A DNA stretch of 64,000 bases from Rutidosis leptorrhynchoides (GCF_046630445.1 NC_092334.1:104727501-104791500); one strand, 5' to 3'. Counted from the stretch's first letter, positions 11,908-24,940 are shown. Notes: generated by a model not told the origin, from the letters alone. Made by a program: numbers and translations.

Positions 11908-12880
11908 AATCATGTTGTTGAGTGTGATTTCTTTATTGCGGTAAAAGGATTTTGGAAGGATGTAGGTACTGAATTGGTGCTCGTAAACACTTATGGTCCA
12001 CACGACGATTCAAGCAAAAAGAAAATGTGGCATGATCTTAATGAACTACTAACGTTTGACAATGTAATGTGGGTCATCTTCGGAGATTTCAACGAGGTCA
12101 GATTTGCCAACGAGAGAAAAAACACCATTTTTATTGAAAGAAGAGCTGAATTGTTTAACGATTTCATCAAGAAGAACAATCTGTTGGATATACCTTTAGG
12201 AGGCCGTATATATACTCGAATAAGCAACAATGGTGTTCAATTCAGCAAGTTAGACAGATTTTTGGTTTCAGAAAATTTCATACATCAGTGGCCAAACATC
12301 AACGCAATGGTTTTTGATAAGAAACATACCGACCACTGCCCGATTATTCTACGAGACGGTAACACTGATTTTGGTCCAAAGCCAATCAAAGTTTTTGACG
12401 AATGGATAAACCACAAAGATGCTCGTGACATCATCCTAAAAGCCTGGGATAAGAGGGTTAGCAGCTGGAAACCGGATTGCATCTTCCGGGACAAGTTAAA
12501 AAAATACGAAACTAGAACTCAAGAACTGGTTTTTGATCTCCCAATGCAAATTAAAATCTGAAGTGGAACAACTTACGAAAGCCATAATTGACTGGGAATT
12601 AAAAGCTGAATCAAACGATCTCACCGAAGAACAAATGCTCAAGTGGGTTGCGGACAAAGAACAACTCATTCTCAAAGAAAAAAACCAACTGGAGATGCTA
12701 AAACAAAAAGCAAGATTTAAATGGGCTCTTGAAGGCGACGAGAACAGTAAATTTTTTCATTCTTTTATTCAAAGAAGACAACAGAAAAACAACATCCACG
12801 GTGTCTACGTTAATGGTTTATGGTCTACAAACCCATCTGATATCAAATCCGAGGCACATAATTTTTTCAAGAAACTTTAA
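11908..12880 (+). pseudogene. LINE-1 ORF2: endonuclease end and linker
   Basis: The frame is open from the first base after the element A LTR, so the insertion cut the gene; the N-terminal half lies beyond the left edge of the window. Apurinic-type endonuclease motifs are visible: NTYGPHDDSS, the catalytic GDFNEVR near 12090, SKLDRFLVS and TDHCPIIL near 12330. The frame shifts near 12540-12560 and continues as a basic linker (KARFKWALEGDENSKFFH) to a TAA at 12878-12880. In L1-type LINEs this enzyme nicks target DNA to prime reverse transcription. Confidence 0.85.
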
Positions 12881-12943
12881 ACAAAAAAGAAATCAAACAC
12901 GTTCGAGTTAAACAGTTGGAGCGGATTTACAATTGATGCTTCG

Positions 12944-14167
12944 ATGGCCCAGCACCTTGAAATCAATTTTTCTGAACAAGAGGTTCTCGATGCGGTTAGA
13001 GATTGTGATAAAAACAAAGCGTCCTGTCCCGACGGCTTCAACTTTCTATTCTTTTCGAAATATTGGGACATCATCAAGAACGACCTCACGTGCGCTCTCA
13101 ATTGGTTTTGGGACTCAGAATCTATTTCCAATGGTTGCAACGCTTCTTTCATCACCTTAATCCCCAAGATACAAGATCCTTTAAATTTTTCAAATTGCCG
13201 ACCAATTAGCCTCATTAATAGCTATTACAAAATCCTCTCTAAGGTACTTGCTAATAGGATCAGGAAAATAATCTCGAGGTTAATCGGGTTTGAGCAAACT
13301 GCTTTTTTGAGTGATAGATACATTCTTGATGGTGTATTAATCACTCTTGAAACCATCGATGATCTTAAAGTAAAAAAACAAAAATGTTTTATTTTCAAAG
13401 CGGATTTCGAAAATGCTTTTGATTGTATCGATTGGGATTTTCTTTCTAAAATTATGGGTTTAATGGGGTTTGGGTCTAAATGGATTAACTGGATTCAAGC
13501 TTGTCTCAAATCAACCTCTATTTCCGTTCTTATTAATGGCTCTTCATCCGACCAATTTTTTCCGGAAAGAGGGGTAAGACAGGGAGACCCACTTTCCCCA
13601 TTTTTGTTTATAATTGCAAGCGAAGGACTAAATTATCTACTCAACTTGGCAATTAAAGAAAGATTAATTAATGGTGTGGAAGTTGGAAATGAAAGAGTGA
13701 TTGTTTCCCACCTTCAATACGCGGATGACACAATTATTTTTGGAAAGTGGAATAAAGTGGAAGTTAGGAATATTTTGAAAATTCTAAAATGTTTTAAAGA
13801 TCTCTCGGGTTTAAAAATTAATCTCGATAAAAGTTGTGTTTACGGTATCGGAACCACTAATATTGAACTAAATACACTAGCTATGTGGTTCGGTTTTAAG
13901 GTGGGGTCTTTTCCATTCAACTATCTTGGGCTCCCGATTGGGGCAAATCTTAAGCTCCATAAAAATTGGACTACTGTTTTTGAAAAATTCAACAAACGAC
14001 TTTCGAATTGGAAGGCAAAAACTATATCATATGGTGGTAGACTAACACTTATCAAATCGGTTTTAAGTAGTCTCCTGCTATATTTTTTCTCACTCTTCAA
14101 AGCTCCGCTCGGGGTCTTAAGGGAACTAGAAGGTATGTGTCGTATTTTTTTGGGGTGGGACAAATGA
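12944..14167 (+). pseudogene. LINE-1 ORF2: reverse transcriptase
   Basis: Non-LTR RT domain with CPDGFNFLFF, ITLIPKI, FKADFENAFDCIDWDF, GVRQGDPLSPFLF and the catalytic HLQYADDTIIF near 13710-13735. An in-frame stop separates it from the upstream linker, and it ends at a TGA at 14165-14167, after which the protein continues in another frame. Plus strand, same element as the endonuclease upstream. Confidence 0.88.
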
Positions 14168-14177
14168 TTGTAAAAAA

Positions 14178-15176
14178 ATGGCTTGGGTTAATTGGAATCA
14201 AATCCTTTTACCTTACGAATATGGGGGATTAAATGTCGGGTCTTTAAAACTCAAGAATCTAGCCCTTTTAACGAAATGGTGGTGGCGTTTTCTCACAAAT
14301 AACAACTCCCTTTGGGTCAAAATAATTAAAAGCATTTATGGGGATCATGGTGGGTTGGGGTTCCTCTCTACTCCTAATGATTCTAACTTAAAAAAATTAG
14401 CGGGTAGAACTTGGTTTAATATAATTAATGTGGAAAACACCCTAACCGAGTTAAGGTGTGATATTTCTAATGCTTTTGTAAGAATTGTAGGTGATGGCTC
14501 GAGCACAAAATTTTGGCATGACAAATGGTGTGGGGATGCTCCATTCAAGGATATTTTCCCGAGACTTTATAGACTTGAATCGCAAAAGGATTGTCTCATT
14601 TCTGATTGGATTTCGTGGGCCAGCAAGCCCAACTGTTACAACTGGGCCTGGTCCGCTTTACCCAAGTGGCGTGCTTCATCTGAATTTGAAAACTTACTAG
14701 CTTTGTTGGATTCATATACCTTCGCAGAGCATAAAAACGATCACTGGTCTTGGAAGTTTACCAATAATGGCATATTTTCCACTAAATCGCTTATGTCTTT
14801 GCTCACTGATTTATCTGCTCCCTCGTCGAATTTTTCCCCCACAGAAACCAACTCGTTAATTCCTCAAAAGGTCGGCATTTTTGTTTGGCGGGCTAGACAA
14901 AACAAACTCCCTGTCCGTATTGAACTGGACAATCGTGGAATCGATATTAATTCATCTAGATGTCCGGTGTGTGATGATGATTTAGAAACCGTACACCATA
15001 CACTCATTTCCTGCAAATTCGCGCCTGATATTTGGAATAGAATCCGTAAATGGTGGAATCTCAATTGTCTTAACTTATCGAGCTTAATGGACATCTCAAA
15101 ACTAAATAACCTTGCATTTACATCCTCCTTTGGTCCAGTGATTTGGCAAGCAACTTCGGTCATAGCCCGCTCAGTT
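14178..15176 (+). pseudogene. LINE-1 ORF2: C-terminal zinc-binding region
   Basis: Continues the RT in a new frame. It includes the thumb/connection region (GGLNVGSLKLKNLALLTKWW) and the plant LINE zinc-binding domain (VGIFVWRARQNKLPVRIELD, then CPVCDDDLETVHHTLISC). The reading is cut at 15176 by the copia LTR; the next three bases, the first of the LTR, happen to make a stop. Confidence 0.87.
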
Positions 15177-16210
15177 TGAAGGTATTTCGTATGCCAGAGA
15201 GACATATTAAATTAATGTGGCTAATATGTTTTGATCCAAGTCGGGTCATACCCAATAACAAGCTTACCGACACCTTAATCGTATTTTGATCTTAACGATT
15301 GGATCGTTGATTAAATTACGCAACACTTGAGATTTAAGAAAAATGGTTTTCTTAAATAATATTACTTGATGTGTATATAAATTATGGTATAATTTATATA
15401 ACAAGAATTTAATTATTTATAGGTTAAATAATTAATAAAGTTAAGTTACATTTTATAAAATTGGTTTTATAAAATAATGTAAACATAACTTATAATATGG
15501 ATTTAATTATTTATAGGTTAAATAATTAATTAAGTTATGTTACATTTTGTAAAGTTGGTTTTGTAAAATATATAATGTGCAAGTTTATAAAAATGTATTT
15601 TATAAAATCTAGTTTTATAAAAACTAGTTTTATAAAATCTAGTCTTATAAAACAAGTTTATAAAAGAATTAGAAGTGGCATGGGAGTATGGAGTAGGCAT
15701 GCTCTTTTGACTTGCCTTTTACCTTGTTACTTCCATTCTAAGTGCATATTAACCAAGACATTTTGGAAGACCAATACACACATGCAATACACATCAAATT
15801 ACCAAGAAAAAAAAAACTACATTCTCTCCCCATTTTGCTGTTTCTGGCCGTGGCATTTCAAAGGAGAAAAGAGGTTCAATTTTCTTTTTGCAAGTCCATT
15901 CAAGTGTTACAATCAAATCCTAACCAAAAGCAAAGGTGTTGGTGGTTAGCTTAGGGTATAACTACTTGAGGTTTTATCCATTTGAAGCTCCATTCATCAT
16001 CATCATCTTCATCACTCACTACCTAGCTTGGAGAAGGTATAAACTCCTTTCTTACTTGTAGTTTGTAAGTATGTTTCACAACTTGATCCTATTTGGGATT
16101 TAACTTTAATTGGTTAAAGTATAACATGTTCAAAATGGTAATTAATATGCTTCCGCTTTCTTAATTCTTAAAATGGTTTAAGTATATCATGAACTTGTTA
16201 AATCCCAACA
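15177..16210 (+). repeat. Element G 5' LTR, 1034 bp
   Basis: Starts TGAAGGTATTTCG and ends AAATCCCAACA. It holds the TTTTATAAAA array (15580-15665) described separately. ORFs at 15575-15954 are read through that array and LTR sequence and are not genes. Confidence 0.95.
15580..15665 (+). promoter_or_regulatory. Tandem TTTATAAAA array in element G LTR
   Basis: Six or more TTTTATAAAA or TTTATAAAA palindromes occur here, spaced by ATCTAG or ACTAG. They look like stacked TATA boxes. The 3' LTR copy (about 22833-22930) has one additional 16-bp unit. Confidence 0.45.
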
Positions 16211-16211
16211 A

Positions 16212-16225
16212 TGGTATCTAGAGCC
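16212..16225 (+). other. Primer binding site of element G
   Basis: TGGTATCTAGAGCC sits one base after the LTR end and resembles the initiator tRNA-Met type primer site. Confidence 0.75.
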
Positions 16226-17624
16226 GAAGTTGATGGAATATGCTTCGAGATGGTTTTTTTAAACCCACTATATTTTGCATTTTATGTACATGCATGATAG
16301 AAAAATGCAAAAATTATAGGGTTTGGGTGGGATCTTCATTATGGCCGAATTATTGGGGACCCAAAATGGGTTTTGGGTCTTCCACTTTGGTCATATTTGA
16401 TTGCATGTTGAGTTCACAATCAAGCCTTGACCTTGTGTTTGAATGGATGCATGTTCGGTTGATTTATTATTCATTTGGTATGTAATATTAATTCATTCAT
16501 GTGGTTGTAATATTCATTCAATTTGGTTTGTAATATTATTATTTTGGTTATGTAATTTATTTTATATTTGGTATGTAAAATAGATTAGGTTGTATTTTCA
16601 TTTTTTAGAAAAATGTATTAGGATATATATTTTTTTTTTTTGTAAAAATGAAGATGCAAGATGGAGACAAGGAAGATGCAAGATTAAGTGGGAGATTTGA
16701 AATCTCCTACTTTGTGTTATAACCCTTTACTGGTGGCATTTGTTTTCGGCTAAACAAATGTCTACCAAAATGGTTTGATTGTGAACATATTTGTTTTGCA
16801 TGCATGGTTGTTTATTGTATGATTGTGGATTGTATGTTTGTATACTACAAGTTAATCACACAAGTTAACAACAAACTAAAATGGCAATTTAATTGGTTAA
16901 ATTAGACATTATTAACGACATGCAAAACGTCAATTTAATTGGTTAAATTAAAAGTGGCAAAAGGACATTAATAAATGGTTATTGAATCACATATATAAAA
17001 TGGTTTATATCAAGTAATTGGCTAAATTACAAGACATGAAAATGGTTTTTCATAAGTACCATACACTAATTGCATGTTGGTGTAGGGCATAAATGTTTTC
17101 TTAAACTAGAAATAATGGAAACTTAAAATCCCTTTAATTAACAAGGTAAACAAGTTAAATGCCATCCTTATTTTGTGACACTTAGGCATATTAGGGAACT
17201 CATAATGGGATAAAGGTCACCTAATCGTTATGAGCAAACTAATATGATTAAGGTGAATTTCGCACACTTGTGGGATAAAGGTCACCTAACCACTTGTGTG
17301 TTGAATTTACACGTTTACACAAGTAGGACGAATTGATTTGGGAATCATGAACTTAGGGTCACCGAAGCATGAGGAACAAATAGGCGTTGATGGGATAAAT
17401 ATGCCATGCAAAAGGATTGCATGATCCCATAACTTAGAAGTTGCAAAAGGATTGCAATTGTCATATAATGACTACCTAGCTAAATCAAATGACGGGATAA
17501 AGGTCACCTAACCGAAATTTGGTTTACCGTTGGATTCTAAAATTTAATAAATATCAATTGGATTTAAAGGGTATTGATTGTTAAATTAAAATTAATACTT
17601 AAACAACTTTGTTAAATTTTGTAG
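16226..17624 (+). other. Element G untranslated leader
   Basis: About 1.4 kb with no convincing coding frame between the primer site and gag. It contains three copies of the 18-mer GGGATAAAGGTCACCTAA at 17207-17224, 17272-17289 and 17494-17511, and other short repeats such as GGTTAAATTA. A packaging or translation-control role is possible but unproven. Confidence 0.6.
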
Positions 17625-19310
17625 ATGGCCGCCAATAACAACAACATTCCAAATGCACCAATAAACTTTAACAACCTATCGTTGAGGTCAATCCTCGAAA
17701 AGGAAAAACTCAACCATACGAACTTCATGGATTGGTTCTGCAATCTAAGAATTGTCCTCAAACTAGAGGACATGGCTTATGTGTTGGAAGACCCCATTCC
17801 CGATCAACCGGACGAGGATGATACGGAAGGCATGGCTTATTGGGAGAAATATTGCACCGATTCGTTGCAAGTTTCTTGCCTCATGCTTGGGACTATGATA
17901 CCCAAACTCCAAAAGGATTTTGAGCATCATAGTGCATATGACATGATAACACAGTTGAAGGAGATGTTCCTTCAACAAGCTCGTGTCGAGCGCTTTGAAA
18001 CGGTCCGAGCGCTTCATGCATGTCGGATAGACGACTCCCAATCCATTTCATCTTATGTCCTTAAGATGAAAAGCCTAATTGATCGAGCAAACCGTCTAAA
18101 TTTCAACGTGTCTAATGAATTAGCTACGGACCTTATTCTCAACTCATTGTCAAAAAGGTTTGACACATTTGTAATGAATTACAACATGAATGGTTGGGAT
18201 AAAAGCATTGGCGAATTACATGCCATGCTTAAGACGGCAGAAGCAAGCATGGGTAAAAGGGCTTCACCCGTGTTTACGATCAATGAAGGCGGGTCCAAAA
18301 ACAATAACACTTCTAAGCCGAAGGCGGCTAATAGGAAAGGACCCACCTACCAAGGCAAGGGCAAGGGAAAGGGGAAGATGGTTACCCCAACTAACAACAA
18401 CAAGAAGCAAAAGGTTGCCGAAAAAGCTAACCACAAGGAAGATCCGTGCTTTGGTTGCGGTGAAATGGGTCACTGGAAACGCAACTGCCCGGTCTACCTT
18501 AAGGAGTTGAAGGAAAAGAGGGATGCTGGGCAAACCTCAGGTAATGTATATATGGTATACATTGATCTTAGTATTACTTCTTCTAATACATGGATATTAG
18601 ACACAGGATGTGGAACTCATATTTGCAATTCTTTGCAGGGGTTCAAAAGAAGTAAGCAACCAGCGGGAACAACAAGTCTCTTCATGGGAAATGGTGCAAA
18701 GGTGCACGTAGAAGCTCAAACAGACTTTGTTTTAAAGCTACAAACTGGGTTGGAGTTTATTTTGAAAAATGTTTTGTATGCTCCTGATTTGACTCGAAAC
18801 ATTATTTCTATTTCCAGTTTAAGACAATGTGGTTTTGATTTCAATTTTATTGATGATGATATCCATGTTTCTTTAGATAATGTTTTCTATTTTAAGGCTT
18901 CGCCTTTGAATGGCATTTATGAATTGGTTCATGATGACACATCACATGATAGCTCAATATTCCATGCAAACACCAAGAAACTCAAAAGGGATTTGAGTGA
19001 TTCCTACTTATGGCATTGTCGCCTTGGTCACATAAACAAGAATCGAATACATACACTTCAAAAGAATGGACTTTTGAAATCAAATGAACTAGACTCGTTT
19101 GATGTATGTGAATCTTGTTTACAAGGCAAAATGACTAAAGCACCTTTCAAAGGGACCTATGAAAGGGCTAAGGACTTATTGGGATTAATACATTCGGATG
19201 TATGTGGACTCTTTAAGCCCATGACTAGGAATGGTGAAAGATACTTCGTTACTTTCATTGATGACTTCAGTCGTTTCGGATATGTCTACTTGTTAAGACA
19301 TAAGGATTAA
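17625..19310 (+). CDS. Element G gag, protease and integrase N-terminus
   Basis: The ATG at 17625 follows the leader. Gag has NFMDWFCNLRIVLKLEDMAY near residue 33-52 and a single zinc knuckle (CFGCGEMGHWKRNC, about residues 275-288). Protease has WILDTGCGTHIC near residue 322. The integrase zinc region (LWHCRLGHINKNRI, CESCLQGK) and the first catalytic Asp (HSDVCG) follow. A TAA at 19308-19310 interrupts the integrase core; the same frame continues beyond it. Confidence 0.9.
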   Translation: MAANNNNIPNAPINFNNLSLRSILEKEKLNHTNFMDWFCNLRIVLKLEDMAYVLEDPIPDQPDEDDTEGMAYWEKYCTDSLQVSCLMLGTMIPKLQKDFEHHSAYDMITQLKEMFLQQARVERFETVRALHACRIDDSQSISSYVLKMKSLIDRANRLNFNVSNELATDLILNSLSKRFDTFVMNYNMNGWDKSIGELHAMLKTAEASMGKRASPVFTINEGGSKNNNTSKPKAANRKGPTYQGKGKGKGKMVTPTNNNKKQKVAEKANHKEDPCFGCGEMGHWKRNCPVYLKELKEKRDAGQTSGNVYMVYIDLSITSSNTWILDTGCGTHICNSLQGFKRSKQPAGTTSLFMGNGAKVHVEAQTDFVLKLQTGLEFILKNVLYAPDLTRNIISISSLRQCGFDFNFIDDDIHVSLDNVFYFKASPLNGIYELVHDDTSHDSSIFHANTKKLKRDLSDSYLWHCRLGHINKNRIHTLQKNGLLKSNELDSFDVCESCLQGKMTKAPFKGTYERAKDLLGLIHSDVCGLFKPMTRNGERYFVTFIDDFSRFGYVYLLRHKD

Positions 19311-20309
19311 ACTTTTGAGGCATTCAAAGAGTATCAAAACGAAGTACAAAATCAACTCAATAAGACAATCAAGGTACTACGTACCGATAGAGGAGGTGAA
19401 TACCTAAGCGAAGCTTTCCAATATCATCTTAAAAGTTGTGGGATTATCTCGCAACTCACTCCTCCTGGAACACCCCAACTTAATGGAGTTTCCGAAAGGA
19501 GGAACCGAACCCTAATGGATATGGTTCGATCTATGATGGCTAGAAGCTCGTTGCTTCTATCATTTTGGGGTTATTGTCTATGCTCCGCGGCTCGTATTCT
19601 AAATATGGCCCCAACCAAAAAAGTGGAACGAACTCCTCATGAGATGTGGTTTGGAAAACCTCCATCTCTATCATACTTAAAGGTATGGGGATGTGAAGCT
19701 TATCCTAAGCGTTACGTCCCTAATAAGTTGAATGCTCGATCCACGAAGTGTATCTTCATAGAATATCCCAAGGATGATATGGGATATTATTTCTATGATC
19801 CATCCGAGCATAATGTATTTGTTGCTTGAAAGGCTGAATTCCTTGAAACTAAGTTCCTAATGGAAGGAAATAGTGAAAGGAAGATAGATCTTGAAGAGGT
19901 TCAAGATCAAGTAGATGATACACAATTGATTGACACTAGCACTCAACATGAAAATGTTGAGAGTGATCAAATGGATGATCAAAATACACAAGACGTTCGC
20001 AGATCTGGTAGGATTAGTAATCCTCCTGAGAGATATGGGTTTCTCATGGATGGTTGCTATGTGGTTGATTTGGATGAACCAACAAACTACCAAGATGCTT
20101 TATCAAAGATTGATAAAGATAAATGGCAGGAAGCCATGAACGCTGAGATGCAATTCATGTATGACAATCAAGTTTGGGAACTTGTTGAACAACCTACTGG
20201 CTCAAGGCTAGTTGATTGTAAATGGTTTTTCAAAATGAAAATCGACATACATGGAAACTTGGATACATATAAAGCTAGACTTGTAGCAAAAGGTTTCACT
20301 CAAACTTAA
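19311..20309 (+). pseudogene. Element G integrase C-terminus to RT N-terminus
   Basis: Same frame as the upstream gag-protease ORF. It reads the rest of the integrase core (LRTDRGGEYLS, GVSERRNRTL), then a TGA at 19827-19829, then an acidic linker and the start of RT (KWFFKMKIDIHGNLDTYKAR), ending at a TAA at 20307-20309. Two nonsense codons in this stretch make a full polyprotein impossible without suppression. Confidence 0.87.
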
Positions 20310-21655
20310 GGGGTTGACTATGATGAAACTTTTTCGCCAGTGGCAATGCTAAAGTCTATTAGGATATTACTTGCCATTGCTACTCATTATGATTATGAAA
20401 TATGGCAAATGGATGTCAAGACCACTTTCCTAAATGGACATCTTGAGGAAGATGTCTATATGGATCAGCCTGAAGGTTTTGTTGATCCGAAATATCCTAA
20501 AATGGTATGCAAGTTAAAGAAGTCAATCTACGGATTGAAACAAGCATCTAGAATGTGGAATCATTGTTTTAATGAGAAGGCCAAGAAATTTGGCTTCATT
20601 AAAAATGGTGATGAAGCTTGTGTATATAAGAAAGCTAGTGGGAGCACTATCATATTGTACTATATGTGGATGATATATTGTTATTTGGAAATGATATCCC
20701 GGCAATGCAAGGTGTTAAAACTTGGCTAAGTAAATGCTTCTCCATTAAGGATCTTGGAGAAGCACAATACATTTTGGGGATCGGGATCTACAGGGATAGA
20801 TCCAAGAAACTGATAAGTTTGAATCAAAGTACATACATTGAAAAGATCTTGAAAAGGTTCAAGATGGTGAACTCTAAGAAAGGTTTGGTACCTATTCAAA
20901 AGGGAACGCTTCTCAGTTCATCTCAGTACCCTACCACGAAAGATGAACAAGAGAGAATGAAGAAAGTCTCGTACGCATCTGCTATTGGGTCAATCATGTA
21001 TGCAATGATATGCACTAGACCGGATGTGTCATGCGCTCTTAGCCTGACAAGTAGATACCAGAATAACCCAGAAAATAGTCATTGGATTGCTGTCAAAAGT
21101 ATGTTGAAATACCTTAGGAGGACTAAGGATATGTTTCTAATATATGGGTCTGGTGAGGAGGAACTCGCTGTAAAAGGTTACGTGGATGCGAGTTTCCAAA
21201 CTGATCGAGATGATTCTCGATCACAATTCGGTTATGTCTTTACATTAAATGGAGGTGCGGTCTCTTGGAAGAGTTCAAAACAGGATGTTGTTGCATTATC
21301 CACTTCAGATTCGGAGTACATTGCCACCTCATTGGCAGCTCAGGAAGCTGCATGGATGAAGAAATTCATCGATGACTTAGGAGTAGTCCCTTCCATTCAG
21401 GACCCTCTTGAGATCTTTTGTGACAACGAGGGTGCGATTGCTCAAATCAAGGAACCTCGTGCTCACCAAAAGACCCGTCACATTGAGCGGAGATTTAACT
21501 ACATAAGGGATGAAGTTGAAAAGGGAAAGATATGTATTCGCAAAGTTCACACAGATCTTAATATAGCGGATCCTCTCACGAAGCTCTTACATGGAGCAAA
21601 ACATACAGGACATGTTTGTGCGTTAGAGCTTCGATATTCTAGTGATTGGTCATGA
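20310..21655 (+). pseudogene. Element G reverse transcriptase and RNase H
   Basis: Frame 0 carries RT (MDVKTTFLNGHLEEDVYMDQ) to about 20650, where one base appears lost. From there the protein is in another frame, including the catalytic YVDD near 20663-20674 and then RNase H (YVDASFQTDRDDSRSQFGYV, STSDSEYIA, ADPLTK), ending at a TGA at 21653-21655. Confidence 0.88.
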
Positions 21656-22429
21656 TCTGTTTTAAGTATTGTAACGGAACGAAATTTATTCAAACTCATT
21701 AATATAATTATAGTATTAATTTATTAATCTTGAGTCATGTTCCTATTTTGCATATTTTATCCATGAATAAGTAATTATTCTAAATTCCGTAGTCGATTAC
21801 ATTTGTGGGAACAAATGTGAGGTTTAGACTATTATGAACTTGAATTGGTATACGTTCATGGGATGAATGTGGTGCAAGGTTGCAACCAAGGTTCATAAAT
21901 ATTTGTGGGATACAAATATTGGAAGACCCGCCCTCAAGACTTACTAAATGGAGCCTTTGTGGTTGATCACAAGTAATCTTGAGTAAAGGCGAATATCATT
22001 GTATCCTCTGACCTGAGATACATATTGGGTTCAGATATTTACCAAGTATCGTGCCTTGATTCTTTCCTCCGCTATTCTGAAATATGGTAGTTCATAAGGA
22101 AGAGCTCAAGTATAATGCAAGGTATATATTTAGGACGTATGTAGTCAAGATGGAATTTGTCCCTCTTATTCGTTGAGAGTCAGATGTCTAAGGCCTGATA
22201 AAGTTAAATCTAGAAGGGAGTGATCACTCCGTGTCTCTTGGATTTAACATGACATATAGGACGAAAGGAAATAATGAAAGATTCACCTATTCATATTCGA
22301 GATGGGAACTCGAAAGGGATGATGTTATTGAATGGCACAAAGTCATAACATATTGGGGGTGATGGACGGTCGTTAGGTGGTATCCATCACTTGCATTAAT
22401 TTCTTATGTTTCTCGTGCAAGTGGGAGAT
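21656..22429 (+). other. Element G 3' untranslated region and polypurine tract
   Basis: About 770 bp with no supported ORF. It ends in CAAGTGGGAGA (22418-22428), a purine-rich plus-strand primer one base before the LTR. A long pol-to-LTR spacer is common in this kind of copia element. Confidence 0.65.
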
Positions 22430-23477
22430 TGAAGGTATTTCGTATGCCCGAGAGACATATTAAATTAATGTGGCTAATATGTTTTGATCCAAGTCGGGTC
22501 ATACCCAATAACAAGCTTACCGACACCTTAATCGTATTTTGATCTTAACGATTGGATCGTTGATTAAATTACGCAACACTTGAGATTTAAGAAAAATGGT
22601 TTTCTTAAATAATATTACTTGATGTGTATATAAATTATGGTATAATTTATATAACAAGAATTTAATTATTTATAGGTTAAATAATTAATAAAGTTAAGTT
22701 ACATTTTATAAAATTGATTTTATAAAATAATGTAACCATAACTTATAATATGGATTTAATTATTTATAGGTTAAATAATTAATTAAGTTATGTTACATTT
22801 TGTAAAGTTGGTTTTGTAAAATATATAATGTGCAAGTTTATAAAAATGTATTTTATAAAATCTGGTTTTATAAAAACTAGTTTTATAAAAACTAGTTTTA
22901 TAAAATCTAGTCTTATAAAACAAGTTTATAAAAGAATTGGAAGTGGCATGCGAGTATGGAGTAGGCATGCTCTTTTGACTTGCCTTTTACCTTGTTACTT
23001 CCATTCTAAGTGCATATTAACCAAGACATTTTGGAAGACCAATACACACATGCAATACACATCAAATTACCAAGAAAAAAAAACTGCATTCTCTCCCCAT
23101 TTTGCTGTTTCTGGCCGTGTCATTTCAAGGGAGAAAAGAGGTTCAATTTTCTTTTTGCAAGTCCATTCAAGTGTTACAATCAAATCCTAACCAAAAGCAA
23201 AGGTGTTGGTGGTTAGCTTGGGGTATAACTACTTGAGGTTTCATCCATTTGAAGCTCCATTCATTATCATCATCTTCATCACTCACTACCTAGCTTGGAG
23301 AAGGTATAATCTCCTTTCTTACTTGCAGTTTGTAAGTATATTTCACAACTTGATCCTATTTGAGATTTAACTTTAATTGGTTAAAGTATAACATGTTCAA
23401 AATGGTAATTAATATGCTTCCGCTTTCTTAATTCTTAAAATGGTTTAAGTATATCATGAACTTGTTAAATCCCAACA
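22430..23477 (+). repeat. Element G 3' LTR, 1048 bp
   Basis: Same ends as the 5' LTR. It is longer mainly through one extra 16-bp TTTTATAAAA unit near 22867-22900. ORFs at 22828-23216 are read through this LTR. Confidence 0.95.
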
Positions 23478-23983
23478 CAGTTCACCCAAGATCGTGTCCG
23501 AGATTCAAACTAAATGCTTCGAATGGATCAAATCTCGATGGAAAAACGGTTCCCTAGATTGGCAAAATTGGCTACTTAACCCAAAATGTTTCGATGTTGA
23601 TCGTGTCACGAAAGTTGGAATTGGCTAATTAAGGGTTTTTTTCACTCAAAGCCCCTTGAACTTTTTTTGAATAGAGATTAAACAAGGAGATAACCGGTAC
23701 TTTGTCGTTGAATCTCAACACTGTATTCGGTTTTGACCCTTGGCTTGGTTTCAAGTTCGCTATCTATTTGGAAAAACGATTGGGTCGATGAGTTTTTTCC
23801 CTTCCTTTGTATATTAGCTCGTTCCTGTTTTTATTTCATAGGCATAGTTATACAGGTACGCTACTGATGTATATGTATTTGTCGAGCGTATAGTTCTCGG
23901 GTTCATAAGGGTACTCATCCCCTTACTTGTAATGTTCGTTTTTTTTCTTCAATATATTATCTGATCTTTCAAAAAAAAAAAAA
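23478..23983 (+). pseudogene. LINE-1 3' end: last codons, 3' UTR and poly(A)
   Basis: After the target duplication the LINE protein resumes (KCFEWIKSRWKNGSLDWQNW) and ends at a TAA near 23626. About 340 bp of 3' UTR follow, then a 14-base A run ending at 23983. Removing element G joins 15176 to this point; the frame is off by one there, so at least one further shift lies nearby. Confidence 0.85.
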
Positions 23984-24002
23984 ACTCCATTCGACTTTTT
24001 AT

Positions 24003-24559
<557 letters not shown>

Positions 24560-24887
24560 AGTAGTAAATACTGATAAATTGGGGGTGTTTAATAGCTTTA
24601 TAGCTCCTTTATAGATTAAAAGAGATGGATGTTTGGCAACTTTATCGCCGCTTGATCGGTACTATTGTCTTCTCCTTCCCTGCTTGTTTTTCAAGTTCGT
24701 TCCCGCTTAACGTTAAGTTGGCTACATCGCTCCCGATTTTTTTAACTCACTATTGTGTATAATCCAATTTCTCCGATTGTTCCGATATTATTCTTATCAT
24801 TGTATAGATGTGTGTAGAGATTTGTAATATTATATTCCAGGTTATAATAAAAATACTTTTTGCTTTTCAAAAACAAAAAAAAACAAA
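24560..24887 (+). mobile_element. Possible 5'-truncated LINE 3' tail
   Basis: A T-rich, GC-richer block resembling LINE 3' UTRs ends in TACTTTTTGCTTTTCAAAAA and an interrupted A run. No ORF and no clear target duplication, so the call rests on composition and the tail. Confidence 0.35.
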
Positions 24888-24940
24888 ATTTTTTTTTTTT
24901 CTTTCTTAACATTGACTATTTTTTGTTTATTTGGAAATGT

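Larger units (their letters stand above)
15172..23482 (+). mobile_element. Ty1/copia element 'G' with 5-bp target duplication
   Basis: LTRs at 15177-16210 and 22430-23477 are direct repeats, start TG and end CA, and are flanked by CAGTT at 15172-15176 and at 23478-23482, a perfect target duplication. Integrase lies before RT, which defines copia order. The RT phrase FSPVAMLKSIRILLAIA followed by YEIWQMDVKT resembles the Angela/TAR group, but lineage is uncertain. I count roughly 15-20 differences between the LTRs over about 1 kb. It splits LINE-1, so it is younger than that LINE. Confidence 0.95.

Noticed and set aside
15575-15954. ORF beginning with FIK-type repeats in the G LTR, repeated at 22828-23216
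   Set aside because: It is created by the TTTTATAAAA array and occurs in both LTRs; no protein likeness.
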